Shown here in pieces: positions 1-9,166 of a stretch of 23,647 nucleotides of DNA. The DNA lies in NCBI RefSeq assembly GCF_002104995.1, contig NW_024468409.1, positions 1 to 23,647 on the forward strand. Direction: 5' to 3'. The position numbers and the translations under genes are program-made. Source of the stretch: Linderina pennispora. Its lineage: Eukaryota > Kickxellomycota > Kickxellomycetes > Kickxellales > Kickxellaceae. Each line of letters begins with the position of its first letter. Positions within the stretch are counted from its first letter, which is position 1. The notes below the pieces were generated by a model, which was not told where the DNA came from, made no database searches, and saw only the letters and a program-made list of their open reading frames with translations.

Positions 1-455
1 ATGGGCGAGGATCCGAAGCAGATCCCGAACAACCTGATGCCGTATGTGTCGCAGGTGGCCGTGGGCAAGCTGAAGGAGGTGCATGTGTTTGGCACCGACT
101 ACAACACGCGCGACGGCACGGGCGTGCGCGACTACATCCACGTGATGGACCTCGCCGAGGCCCACGTTGCAGCACTCAAGCGCCTGCCGGATAACCACGG
201 CTACGAGGTGTTCAATCTAGGCTCAGGCACCGGCCAGTCTGTGCTCGAGATGATCGACGCCATGTCGGTTGCGTGTGGACACAAGATCCCGTACGTCAAC
301 GACCCGCGCCGTCCTGGCGATGTCGCCACGGTTATCTGCAACCCGGACAAGGCTGCCGGCGAGCTGGCTTCAAGGTCAGCCGCGACCTCAAGTCGATGTG
401 CGAGGACCTGTGGCGCTGGCAGGAAAACAACCCGAACGGCTTCACCCAGGAGTAA
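1..455 (+). CDS. GAL10: UDP-glucose 4-epimerase, C-terminal part (5' end outside the window)
   Basis: Interconverts UDP-glucose and UDP-galactose in the Leloir pathway, in the cytosol. The visible part is the substrate-binding half of an extended short-chain dehydrogenase/reductase. It opens with [20 protein letters not shown], then [19 protein letters not shown] (the RDGTxxRDYIHV epimerase signature), [11 protein letters not shown], and a C-terminus ending in [13 protein letters not shown], all matching the epimerase domain of yeast Gal10. The NAD-binding Rossmann half and the catalytic YxxxK lie upstream of base 1. The frame is broken near 366-367: one base is missing between GELG and FKVSRDL, and reading resumes in frame 3 to a TAA at 453-455. 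No mutarotase domain follows, so this is a stand-alone epimerase, unlike the fused S. cerevisiae Gal10. The identification is secure; the break is probably a sequencing error. Confidence 0.93.
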
Positions 456-596
456 AAAGCCTTCAGCATGTCAGTACATAAATGTGTTTCAGCCCATTAT
501 CAGCGCGATTTCTGGACCGTGCATGAATCCAGGCATTGGCGGCCCGCCGAATGATGGTCCGCCACGAACTCTCCTTTGTTGTTTTATAGCCAGCGC

Positions 597-1045
597 ATGG
601 ACGCCTTTACACAGATCTCACGCAACCTTGACCTGAGCCAGCTCCTGCTGGTGCATACTGGCCTTGCGCTCGTCAGCGCCCTGGGCACCGCACCCACCTA
701 CAATCTGCCTGTGGCCCTGTTCGGTCTATTGGTTCTGCGTGGCGAATTCGACGGTGTGCAAATGAAGCGGCTTGCTGTCATCCTAGCTGCTACAGGGGTC
801 CTCGACGTGCTGTGGGATTCTGGCGAGGGGTTCGCCTCAACTTTACGCTGCTATTCGTACTGGCCAAATCTGCTGGTTAAGCCCCTGTCGGTTTGCCTGT
901 GCCGTGGCAGTCGCTGCAGAACAGCGGGGCGGGGATCCCGGGCCTGTCGTTCCGGAGCGACGCCTATGAGGCCATGGGCGGCGAGGATGAAGACCATCCA
1001 GATGCCGCCGTCATCAGCATGCCCCGTGCGCTGAACAGCCCATAG
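597..1045 (+). CDS. AGTRAP-like small multi-pass membrane protein (frame broken)
   Basis: A small membrane protein of about 150 residues that resembles type-1 angiotensin II receptor-associated proteins (AGTRAP). The start at 597 gives [20 protein letters not shown]. Hydrophobic segments follow: one around [15 protein letters not shown], one around [11 protein letters not shown], and one around [15 protein letters not shown]. After a frame change come NFTLLFVLA and then [10 protein letters not shown], which corresponds to the LLLKPLS segment of AGTRAP. The soluble tail, read in frame 2, includes [20 protein letters not shown] and ends at the TAG at 1043-1045. At least three single-base shifts are needed, near 835, 866 and 895; the apparent stop at 878-880 disappears when these are allowed. 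Fungal members of this family have no settled role; the animal protein is a vesicular/ER membrane regulator of a GPCR. The assignment rests on spacing and short motifs recalled from the family, so it is moderate. Confidence 0.55.
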
Positions 1046-1311
1046 AGTTCTTGGTCATATGTTTCTCTCTCCATTATAATATGCCTTTAGCAGGAGCGAG
1101 ATCCAGGAAAAATGTGTGCGCCAGTGACATTCTGGAGCACGGTGCTTGAGGCACATTAACGCGTGGAAAGCGCCTCTCCAATTTTACGCTTTCTCTTGTT
1201 GTCCCGCCCTTCGAGCACTTATTTTTATCCCTTCTTTTCTTTCGCATTCACAAAATTCTCCTGGATGGTCACTAGTTGCGCGGTCAATTTAACACAGACG
1301 GGTACAAGGCT

Positions 1312-2025
1312 ATGAACGACTCTATTACATTCTTCATTGCGCTGGCATAATCTTTGTAGTCCTCCGCTGGCTTGCTTGGTAAGTGCGCCCTGGAGGGAAA
1401 TGACAGCAATCGGTGCCCGTGTAGCTAACTGTGTACTGCTACCGTGTAGGCCAGGGTGGTAACGACCAGGGACACGGCGGCGCAGCAGGGCGAGAGCACC
1501 GGCGACTGGCACATCGTACGACCGGAGCACGTACAGACAATCCAGGCCATGTTCCCCGATATCCCCGAAGCTTGCCATCCGTCTGGACCTGTCTCGGACG
1601 GGCTCACCGGTAATCACCAGTGACAACATTCTGCGCAACGGCGGAACGCTGCCTATGCCGCCCGAGGCGCGACAACCGCAAGCGAGGCCGGTGATGATTG
1701 GTGAGACTACAGTGACTCTAAACTCGGGCACCGGCCAGCGACGGACAGCGGAATCGGGTGGCACATCGTCGGGCGTCCAGCTTAATGCGGCTCAGTCGCC
1801 GTTGGTCAGCCGGTTGAGGATCTCAAAGGACGCGGATGCAGAGCCCCTGCCGCCCCAGCCACCGAAGGTATGGGAAACAGATGCGGGCAAGCGCGCCGAG
1901 GTGCTGATGAAGCGCAAAGGAGTTTTATGCTGATGGAGGCCCGCAAAAAGTTCCTCGACAAGAAAAAGCAGAGCAAAGCGGCCGAGAAGGCACCAGCTGC
2001 GACAGCCTCGACGACTGCCGAGTAG
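1312..2025 (+). CDS. CUE-domain protein of the ER membrane (Cue1/Cue4-like)
   Basis: CUE domains bind ubiquitin; the Cue1 type anchors and activates the E2 enzyme Ubc7 at the ER for ER-associated degradation. Exon 1 (1312-1378) encodes MNDSITFFI followed by a membrane segment AGIIFVVLRWLAW. An intron at 1379-1454 has a GTAAGT donor, a GCTAAC branch site and a CAG acceptor, and keeps phase. Exon 2 contains the CUE domain: VQTIQAMFPDIPE, then AIRLDLSRTGSPVITSDNIL, with the MFP and DL...TGS hallmarks. A low-complexity linker follows, then a basic tail, EARKKFLDKKKQSKAAEKAP, ending at TAG 2023-2025. Frame breaks lie near 1340 (one base missing), 1572 (one extra T) and in the T-run near 1925. One N-terminal membrane helix plus a CUE domain matches Cue1/Cue4 architecture. 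Which of the two it is, and whether it binds Ubc7, cannot be told from sequence alone. Confidence 0.72.
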
Positions 2026-2187
2026 AGCACCTTTGCAATTTTTGCAGTAAAAAACACAAATTTGTCGCTGTGGATTAGGGTGCCGCTATAGACAATTCAT
2101 CCTCCGCACTGGCACAGCGAACTCCCTCGCTCTTCTCTCCAGTTTCCTTCAGCCGATTTGAATTTTGTCTTTATATAAATCTCCCAA

Positions 2188-2603
2188 ATGGTTTCAAAGC
2201 TTGCTGCCGACTGCCTCTTCTGCAAGATCATCAAGGGTGAGATCCGTCTGTGAAGCTCGCTGAGACCGCGCACAGCTTCTCGTTCCTCGACATCGGACCG
2301 GCTCTCCGAGGGCATGCCCTGGTCATCCCCAAGTACCATGCTGAAAAGATGCACGAGCTGCCCGACGAGTTCTTGGCCGACGCTATGCCTGTCGCCAAGA
2401 AGATTGCTACGGCCCTGGGTGCGGAGAACTACAACATCCTGCAGAACAACGGCCGCCTGGCTCACCAGGAAGTCATGCATGTCCACTTCCACGTTATTCC
2501 CAAGCCCAATGCCGAAGAGGGCCTGGGTGTCGGCTGGCCTACCAAGCCGGCCAACATGGACAACATCAAGGCTCTGGGCGAGAAGCTGAAGGAGAAGCTC
2601 TAA
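2188..2603 (+). CDS. HNT1: HIT-family nucleotide hydrolase (Hint/Hnt1-like)
   Basis: Histidine-triad hydrolase that cleaves adenosine phosphoramidates such as AMP-lysine or AMP-NH2. The ATG at 2188 starts MVSKLAADCLFCKIIKGEI, the typical CxFCKIxxGEIP opening of HIT proteins. After a one-base deletion near 2245 (the ORF otherwise hits TGA at 2251) the frame resumes with VKLAETAHSFSFLDIGP, GHALVIPKYHAEKMHELPDE, ENYNILQNNGRLAHQEV and the triad HVHFHVIPKP. The alternating histidines of HxHxHxx are all present, so the catalytic site looks intact. About 138 residues, the usual length for Hint/Hnt1. A TATATAAAT stretch lies just before the start (about 2171-2180). The gene is intronless and follows the CUE gene by about 160 bases on the same strand. 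Confidence 0.92.
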
Positions 2604-2630
2604 GTTGCTTGTAGTTGGTTATGTTGTTAA

Positions 2631-3756
2631 CTAATGGATGCACTTCTGAATATGACTGGTCACTATGCGCGGTCGGCCGTGGGCCAAGAACGGCACATGC
2701 AAGAATAGCCTGGAGCTGCTGGCCGATGAAGGTAGAGGCCGGCCATATATTATTGTATTCGGCTGCTTGAGCCTTTCTAGCGGGTACTTGGTCAAGGCTG
2801 TCGGCGCCTTTTCCCGCCGATAGTCGTCTGAATCCCGGTGATGCCCACTAGCTCGTTGATGACGGTGATGGTGATGGTGATGGTGGTGATGATGCCGTCG
2901 ATCACGGTCGCCTCTGTGCCTTCTGGGCCTGGACCGCGAGCGTGAATGTGAGTGATTACTGGGCCGGTCTGTACGTGGCGACCTTGAATGGCGTCTGCGT
3001 GAGTGCATATGGCTAGATTTCTCGCGTCTTGACAATCTGTCATGGGCATCTAGCTGCTCATACAGACTGTCAACGAAGTCAAGTAGAGCAGCATCAGCGG
3101 GATCTGGCAGCATGAACAACAGCAGCAAGTTTGTCTGCGTCTTGGCGGGCCTTCAACATATGATTTGGTACGGATCAGTCTACATATAGGAGGAGTAGGT
3201 TAGGCTTAGTGCATATAGTGCCAAATGTCTATTTCGGCAGTGCCGCTCGAGGGTATACTCACAGCATGGCCCGCATTTTGAGCGCTGCTATGCACTCTGG
3301 GTCGACAAGGAGCGCATGGTCGAGCTTTTGCATAACCTGGTCATTACTGCATTCGTCAATGCTATCTGGTAGGCTCTTCACTCTACAGCGGGCTATATAG
3401 TTAGTAAGGACATCCTCTGCTCAGTTACATGGTTGTATATATCTGGCAATCACATACATGGTATCTGCCCAGCCTCTGTTTTGCAGTTTCTGCAAATGCC
3501 GGTATGAGCAAATGTCGCCATTCCTATCACACAGTTCCTTGGGGACTTTTGCAGACGATGAGCTGCAGAACCCGGGAATCTCCAACAGCTCTTCAGCCGC
3601 AGACAACAGGTCCGGGCAGCTAATTAGTGAATCCCCTTCGTCTTTACGGTGGGACCAGTACGACCGCCACGCGCTCGACTGAAACCGTGGCATTGGGAAG
3701 GCTGGGTCGCTCTGGGCTTGACCATTGGGCGTCATGGACATGTTATTGATGGACAT
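2631..3756 (-). CDS. Unrecognised Arg/Ser-rich, poly-His protein, three exons
   Basis: I do not recognise the family. Three exons join without any frame correction to 312 residues: 3756-3458, 3382-3263 and 3150-2631. Intron 1 (3383-3457) has a GTATGT donor and an ACTAAC branch; intron 2 (3151-3262) has a GTGAGT donor and a TAACC branch. The N-terminal two thirds look folded, with helical stretches such as CPDLLSAAEELLEIPGF, MQKLDHALLVDPECIAALKM (TPR-like in spacing) and AALLDFVDSLYEQLDAHDRL. The C-terminal third is disordered: SRRRHSRSPR, SRSRSRPRRHRGDRDRR, then a run of ten histidines and more Arg/His/Asp. RS dipeptides and His tracts are known nuclear-speckle targeting features, so a role in pre-mRNA processing is a reasonable inference. 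The divergent neighbour is an RBM25-like splicing factor. The very end after the His tract is less certain. Confidence 0.6.
2842..2895 (+). repeat. GATGGT/CAC-type microsatellite encoding the poly-His tract
   Basis: A run of GTGATG/GGTGAT-like triplets on the plus strand reads as CAC/CAT codons on the minus strand and encodes the ten-histidine stretch of the RS/His-rich protein. Both His codons are mixed in, so it is not a pure single-codon expansion. Length variation would change the His count without breaking the frame. Confidence 0.6.
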
Positions 3757-4095
3757 GTGCGTGGTATGTCCATGGACGGGGGCGGTGGTTAGCGAGCGTG
3801 CTCATCAGTGAGAGCGGGAAAAGGGGTGAATAGGCGAAGCAAACGCTGTGGCGATGCGGGTGCCATGTCTTCGCTGTTCATCAGCTGAACCAGCCGGCAT
3901 GGGGCTTCTATGGGTGTCGATCGAACCGAGCCGACTGGTAGGGGTTCAAGCCTGCAAAATCAATCGACGAATGTCAAAAGCATAGCCGACGTTTTTTTCT
4001 TCGGCTTCTCTGCTTCGCAACTGCTCTTGCTCCCCCCCTTTTTGCTTACATTTGTCCCGTCCTCTAGAACTGTAAATTATACCCCGAACTTTGTA
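3757..4095. promoter_or_regulatory. Divergent promoter region between the RS/His gene and the RBM25-like gene
   Basis: The two genes are transcribed away from each other with 339 bases between their start codons. The right half is pyrimidine-rich on the plus strand (C and T runs at about 3991-4050), as is common in fungal core promoters and leaders. No clear TATA box is seen. Short open frames here lack coding character. Confidence 0.45.
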
Positions 4096-5845
4096 ATGAG
4101 CCCGTACCAACCACCACCACTAGGTAAAATCTGCCCAAAGCCATGCAGCGCAACACACCTAGAAAGAACAGACCACTAACGACATTTGCATACTATAGAC
4201 AGCTATGGCGACGTACCACCCATGCAGTACATGAACACCGAGCCACGGCGACCCTCCGGCGGCTTTGCGCCGCGTGGCCCGCGACCAGCGCCACCAGACA
4301 TGTTTGGCGGACCGATAGTGAACACGTTCGGGCCGGGCGAAGGTCTAGATGCACCAGGCGCCGACGCACAGCTAGATCGACGCAGCTCACTCAGCGACCG
4401 TCCCGTGACAGTATTCGTCGGCAACATCACGGGCGGCGTCACTGATGAGTGGGTCGAAAAGGTACTGGGGGCGTGTGGGACTGTCACGAGCTGGAAACGC
4501 GTGTATGACGCTGACGGCAAGCCGCAAAAATTCGGGTTCTGCGAATTCGCCACGCCGAGGGATGCTATGTGTGCACTGCTGGTGCTTGGCGAGGAAAAGT
4601 GCGAGCTGCCGGGAACCGAGCCCCGGAAGCTAGCAGTCATTGTCGATGCGAACATGCGGAGGACATTGGACATGCACCGCGATCGGCTTGTTTCGATTGA
4701 GGCCGGCAGCGACAGTGATCAAAAGACTGCAGTACACGCAGCGAAAGAGGCGGTGGAGAGGATCAAAGAGGAGATGAAGGACCAAGCACCGGCTGAGGCT
4801 GGTGAAGGCACGGAAGAGATTAAAGGCAAGCAACCGACAGGCCAGTCCACTCTTGAGCGGGCATCCAGTTCATCTGACAGAAAGACACGGTCGAAATCAG
4901 CCACCCGCAGTGGTGTCGCGCGCTCGTCCCACTGACCACGAGTCGATCAGCCTTGAGGACGAAGAGGCTTGGGAGAAGCAGCAAGCAGAGGCGCACAGGA
5001 AACGGCTGTACCTGGACGATGTTGCTGAGCGTGAGAACCGGTTGGCTCGTGACGAAGCAGACCGTGCAAGGCACATTGAGAAGCTGCTGCTGCGCGATCT
5101 GGACCGCATCGAGGAGCGCGGAAGGGCGCGTGACACTATGATGATGCGGTTTGCGGCCTGGGACGACGACGCAGAGGCGCGCATGGGCGATCACGAGTAC
5201 TACAGGGATCGCGAGCGCTGGTGGCATCACCGCAAAGCAGTGAGGGAGCGCGAGATCGAGTTGGATGTGGCAGATAGGAGACAGCAGAGACACGAAGAAG
5301 AGAGGCTGGCCGAGGAGGCGCGAAAGAAGCAGCAGCAGGGACAGCAGCAAACCCCTAGGCACTCGTCGAAGGCACCTGAGGAGAGGAACAAAGCTCCTGC
5401 TGAGAAGCCTGCCCTGGAGCCTATTGAAAAGCCTGCCGAAAAGCCTGCCGAAAAGCCTGCCGAAAAGCTTGCTGAAAGACCTGCTGAGAAGCCCGATCCG
5501 CGGCGCACCAAGATTGAGCAACTGATTGCTGAGATACCCTCAGAGCCTGACGCGCTGTTCGCATGGCCCATCAAGTGGGACCATGTCGATGAAGAGCTGG
5601 TGCATGGGAAGATCGAGCCGGCCACACGCAAGCGGTTGGTCGAGTACCTGGGCGAGGATGAGGAGGACTCCTCGCTAGACGAGCTCTCGAAATTCGTTGC
5701 TGACCATATGCTGGCACACAAGCCGCCGCATGGCTTGGTTGAGGAGCTGGCAGCTATCCTGGACGATGAGGCATCGACGTTTGTTGCGCGCATCTGGCGC
5801 GTTGTTGTCTATGAGTCGGAGGCACATGCAAGAGACATAAACTAG
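4096..5845 (+). CDS. RBM25-like splicing factor (RRM plus PWI)
   Basis: RNA-binding protein of the RBM25/Snu71 type, associated with the U1 snRNP and splice-site choice. Exon 1 (4096-4123) encodes MSPYQPPPL. The intron at 4124-4198 (GTAAAA donor, ACTAAC branch, TATAG acceptor) restores phase into DSYGDVPPMQYMN. The RRM spans about residues 79-155, with RNP2 TVFVGNI and RNP1-like KFGFCEFA, plus the family-typical TSWKRVYDADGKPQ. A long charged helical region rich in Glu/Arg follows (around RARDTMMMRFAAWDD and RDRERWWHHRKAVRERE), then an EKPA repeat (about 5395-5500). The C-terminal PWI domain, about residues 450-548, contains LFAWPIKWDHVDEELV and ends near VARIWRVVVYE. One inserted base near 4915-4925 breaks the frame after the RRM half; without it the protein is about 557 residues. 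The RRM, ER-rich region, PWI order is diagnostic. Confidence 0.92.
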
Positions 5846-5903
5846 AATCAGCCGTATATTGAACTTTTAAAAATGAATTGCTGCCATTCTGCCAAGCCAA
5901 TGC

Positions 5904-7952
5904 TTACAAGAATTTTGAACAGTTGAGGCAGTTGGCTGCACAGATTCGGTACTTGAAGGCCTGCTGCGGCGACGCGGTCTCCAGCTGCGCATATTCCTTC
6001 TTCAGGTTCTCAAGCCGAGATGGGTCAACCACATAGTGCGACGCAACGCGCTCGGCGAACTGGTACACAAAATACACTGCGCTTTCCTTGTTCTGGATCG
6101 GCACACGACCGGCATCGGCGGTCGCATAGCCTGCACTTGCGCGGTGAGCCAGCATCGTGTTGCTGTATTCTGCTGCCAGAACACCCTCAAACTCGGTCAG
6201 CAGCACAATGGCCTGCTCGTGTGCGGTATGGCGGACCTGGCCCACCGCATCCAGCAGATTCAGCAGAGGGATGTCAATACTATCAATATTCTTCTGCTGA
6301 GTCTGCTGGTCAAGGCAGTTTGCAATCGTGTTCAGCAGCGTAGCCGACACACCCTTGTTGCTGCAGATTGACGACACAAGGCTTTGAATGAATGCGTCTA
6401 TTTCAAACGCAGGTATCTCGTTTTCCACGGGAATGGCCGCCTGCGGTGGATTAGCCCCAGACGCGCGGCCCTCGCAGCTGCCTGCTTCGAGCGGGTCCTT
6501 GATCGTGCCTTCGGGCAGCCCCAGAAACTCGGGCAGCCCCTTGCCGATATAGGGTAGCCACACATTAAGCATGCCAAGATCACCAGCAGCCACGCGCTTC
6601 AGCAGGTACGCATACAGAACCTGGCGGGCCAGCTCGCTGGAATTCAGAACAATCACATCGTCTTGACTAGGCCGCAGCCCACTCTCCTCGGTAACTGCCA
6701 CCACCGCAGTGCCGCTCCTGCCGCTATACGCACCCGCTGAATCGCGGCGCGCCCTCTTGACTCCACTGCCATAGGCATCGTCGTCGTGGACACCGACAGC
6801 ACGGTCAAATTTGATCGATTCCTTGATGAACGATATCAGCGACGGGTAGAACTTGCCTCGAACATTGCGGTTAATGGCCGGGATCTTTGGCCTGTCCTGC
6901 ACCAGCAGGCTTCCGGCCGAGAGCCCAATGGTCAGTATCAGGCTAGGCCATGTAAGGTCACGGTACTTTGAGCTGGCTTCAGAATTCGGTGCAATGTCCT
7001 CTAGAATGTTCAGCACGCACTGCGCCAGTATGTGCCGCGAGTACGGGCTGCTTAAAATGAGCGAAATTTCGCCATATGGTGGGTCAGTCGGGTCGAGGTT
7101 GTCAAAGTACCTCTGCAGCTCTAGCACGCGTCGCGGGTCCATCGTCTGCCGCATGATACACGCATCCAGCGACCACGCCAGCCCATGGCACACGTCACTC
7201 TCGATGATGACCGACACGTCAGAGTCGTGCATCACCATCGCCAGGTCCAGCCGCAGCGTGCCCAGAGCCGGATCCTGCGTCTTGATAAACAGCTCGCGGA
7301 TCATTCCCAGCGTTGCATTGTACAGATGCAGGTCCGTGTTGATTGCATGCGAAATCTCGAGAAGCACCGGGTGCTGACGCCGTTTGCGCGAGTACTCCTG
7401 CACCTTGATTCCGTATATCTCTTGCGACATTGAGCGCAGCTGCGCGTCTGCGACATACTTTGCCAGCAGCGGCCGGATATGCTGCTGGAACAGTGGTAGG
7501 TCCTTGCGCCACAGCGTGCGCCTCACATCCAAGCTACACGCTTCGTACAGCTGCATGCTGCCACGGATTGCTTCACGGTAGTCATCAGGCACATTATCCG
7601 GCCACTTTGCCAGCAGCATCAGCGGGATTTTCTGCAGCTGTGGCACTGCAAAGTACCGCTTCACCTTGGCCAGCAATGCCAGGTGCTGGTCTAGTGGCAG
7701 TCGCTCGCCCTGTATGCGGCTCATTGCCGCACACACTACAGAGTCAAGTACTGCTGTGTGGATGTCGCGGCGCTTGTGGCCCAGTGAATCCAGCAAGCCG
7801 TAGATTGACTCGCTGGCTGGGATGTCCAGGCCGTTGTCGTTGCCAAAATCAAGTATCACCTGCTTGGGCTTGCCCAGGCTCATCATGCGCTTAATCTGCT
7901 CACGGCCCTCAGCGCCCACCAGATATGTTTTGTCGCCGCCTGTGTTTCCCAT
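5904..7952 (-). CDS. NELFB: Negative elongation factor subunit B (NELF-B/COBRA1) homologue
   Basis: NELF-B is a scaffold subunit of the negative elongation factor, which with DSIF holds RNA polymerase II in promoter-proximal pausing. A single uninterrupted frame gives 682 residues from the ATG at 7952, slightly longer than the animal protein (about 580). I chose this start because it follows a TATACATACTATAG stretch and the upstream in-frame sequence looks non-coding. Family-specific segments are LYEACSLDVRRTLWRKDLPL (residues 135-154), PLLAKYV, LYNATLGMIRELFIKTQ (about 210-226), TLRLDLAMVMHDSDV, and CHGLAWSLDACI (about 255-266), matching the CHKFTWCLDACI region of animal NELF-B; then ELQRYFDNLDP and GEISLILSSPYSRHILA. 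A basic, Ser-rich insert near VKRARRDSAGAYSGRSG (about residues 440-475) is not in animals. No frame breaks are seen. S. cerevisiae and S. pombe lack NELF, so a fungal copy is notable. Confidence 0.88.
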   Translation of the reverse strand: MGNTGGDKTYLVGAEGREQIKRMMSLGKPKQVILDFGNDNGLDIPASESIYGLLDSLGHKRRDIHTAVLDSVVCAAMSRIQGERLPLDQHLALLAKVKRYFAVPQLQKIPLMLLAKWPDNVPDDYREAIRGSMQLYEACSLDVRRTLWRKDLPLFQQHIRPLLAKYVADAQLRSMSQEIYGIKVQEYSRKRRQHPVLLEISHAINTDLHLYNATLGMIRELFIKTQDPALGTLRLDLAMVMHDSDVSVIIESDVCHGLAWSLDACIMRQTMDPRRVLELQRYFDNLDPTDPPYGEISLILSSPYSRHILAQCVLNILEDIAPNSEASSKYRDLTWPSLILTIGLSAGSLLVQDRPKIPAINRNVRGKFYPSLISFIKESIKFDRAVGVHDDDAYGSGVKRARRDSAGAYSGRSGTAVVAVTEESGLRPSQDDVIVLNSSELARQVLYAYLLKRVAAGDLGMLNVWLPYIGKGLPEFLGLPEGTIKDPLEAGSCEGRASGANPPQAAIPVENEIPAFEIDAFIQSLVSSICSNKGVSATLLNTIANCLDQQTQQKNIDSIDIPLLNLLDAVGQVRHTAHEQAIVLLTEFEGVLAAEYSNTMLAHRASAGYATADAGRVPIQNKESAVYFVYQFAERVASHYVVDPSRLENLKKEYAQLETASPQQAFKYRICAANCLNCSKFL

Positions 7953-8813
7953 CGTGCTATAGTATGTATAAAAAAGGCTTTGGTTGCAAGAGCTGCAGAG
8001 ACAAGAGGTGAGTCTGTTTATGGCTCGCACAGTGCGCCAGCTGGTGACCTCGCCACCCAGAGCGAAAAACAAGAGCGCCGATCACCGATCAAATCTTACA
8101 ATCAAATGATTTAGCTCGGGATTGCCGAACTCCGCAAGTGCCAGCGGTGTCTCGATCACGTCACGTCGGGTGCACTTCAGTGCGAACGCACTCGTCCCCA
8201 AGCCCCGTCCATGGCTTGACTGCCGATCCCTCCACCTTCTCCGGGGATTGGATTCATGCTTATCAACGGAGTGGCGGCCAAGTGCCTCGTCCGCCGCTAG
8301 GAGCGGGATGCGCAACAATGCACAGGCAAAATATTCCTACATCCCAATTTCTACACATCTGCACCTGCGCAACTCCGTGTATATCCCTTCGTTCTCCTGC
8401 GCAGGCAGCCCGATATCCCCCTGCCACCACCTGATGCCAGGCACAGCCTGGCTCCAGCAGTTGGCTTCAGTAGCGACTGCTGTTGCCAGCAGCCCACTCG
8501 GACTCACGCGCCCTCGATCCCCCACCGCCTGCCTGCATCTCTGCCCCGTCGGATGTTGGGGAACAGAATTCCACTGGAATGAACCGTGTAGCCCTAGCCA
8601 TTCGAATTGGGCCCTCGGAGGGAGCCTGTGGTTTCCATTTGCACCTCAGCCTGAGCTATGTGGATGATCACTGACGAGAAAGATATTTCGCCGCTAGTCA
8701 GCGACCCCGCACCACCCCCACCTTGGCCAAAGTTGGCCCATTCCGAGATGGGCCAGGAAATCCTGCTGGATACACAGGGGTTGCAGCTGGCCAATAGACT
8801 TTCCGGATGAGGC

Positions 8814-8819
8814 AACGTG
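8814..8819 (-). promoter_or_regulatory. CACGTT core upstream of the phosphate transporter
   Basis: Reads AACGTG on plus, CACGTT on minus, about 350 bases before the transporter start. CACGTT/CACGTG are Pho4 bHLH sites in yeast phosphate-responsive promoters. A six-base match is weak by itself; a second copy lies at 8910-8915. Confidence 0.25.
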
Positions 8820-8909
8820 GGGTCAGCATCTTAGTCGTGAGGATGCTTGGGTGCTGAAAATCGAACGCTTTAAAAGAACAACGGGCGCTTCGTGGCCTAC
8901 CCGAGAGCA

Positions 8910-8915
8910 CACGTT
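8910..8915 (+). promoter_or_regulatory. Second CACGTT core upstream of the phosphate transporter
   Basis: CACGTT about 255 bases before the transporter start, the second candidate Pho4-type element in this promoter, 96 bases from the first and in opposite orientation. Binding is inferred from yeast; no Pho4 homologue is visible in the window. Confidence 0.25.
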
Positions 8916-9166
8916 CGCCATTCCTCGCTTGCTACCGGTTCCCAAGTCTTCCCTCTCTTCTGTCGCTTCCAGCGTAGAGCTTTCTGTACTCCTTTATCTT
9001 CTTTCCTGGAACTCTCGAGGAGACCACCTGCTGTCCCGGTTCACAGCCTGCTTTGAAATCCGGATTACTGCAAGCGCATTGTACCTTCCATCTAATTTAC
9101 CCGCATCTGTGGATAAAGACAGGCCCGATTGCTCCGAAATCCTGCCTACATATAGCACATTTCACC

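Larger units (their letters stand above)
7953..9166. other. 1.2 kb intergenic stretch with no convincing gene
   Basis: Lies between two divergent genes, NELF-B and the phosphate transporter, and should hold both promoters. Patches look weakly coding on either strand but do not join into a gene I can name. On plus, 8675-8809 reads DISPLVSDPAPPPPWPKLAH and ends LQLANRLSG-stop, with Pro-rich text further upstream. On minus, 8318-8082 reads TPLALAEFGNPELNHLIV, vaguely ankyrin-like, then a stop. Given the indel rate in this window a damaged unrecognised gene is possible. The last 350 bases before the transporter are pyrimidine-rich leader-like sequence. Confidence 0.4.

Noticed and set aside
1-455. 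Epimerase, HIT and other broken genes as pseudogenes
   Set aside because: Breaks are isolated single bases with intact family sequence and catalytic residues on both sides, and they affect nearly all genes including essential ones. Sequencing error is more likely.
1225-1764. 179-residue minus-strand frame
   Set aside because: Overlaps the CUE-domain gene, whose exon-intron structure and domain match are convincing on plus; the minus frame has no recognisable motif.
3930-3960. Possible tRNA B-box (GGTTCAAGCC)
   Set aside because: No matching A-box, acceptor stem or cloverleaf could be found around it.
4820-5521. 233-residue minus-strand open frame rich in Leu and Arg
   Set aside because: Antisense of the charged region and EKPA repeat of the RBM25-like gene; its repetitive FGRL text mirrors the plus-strand repeat.
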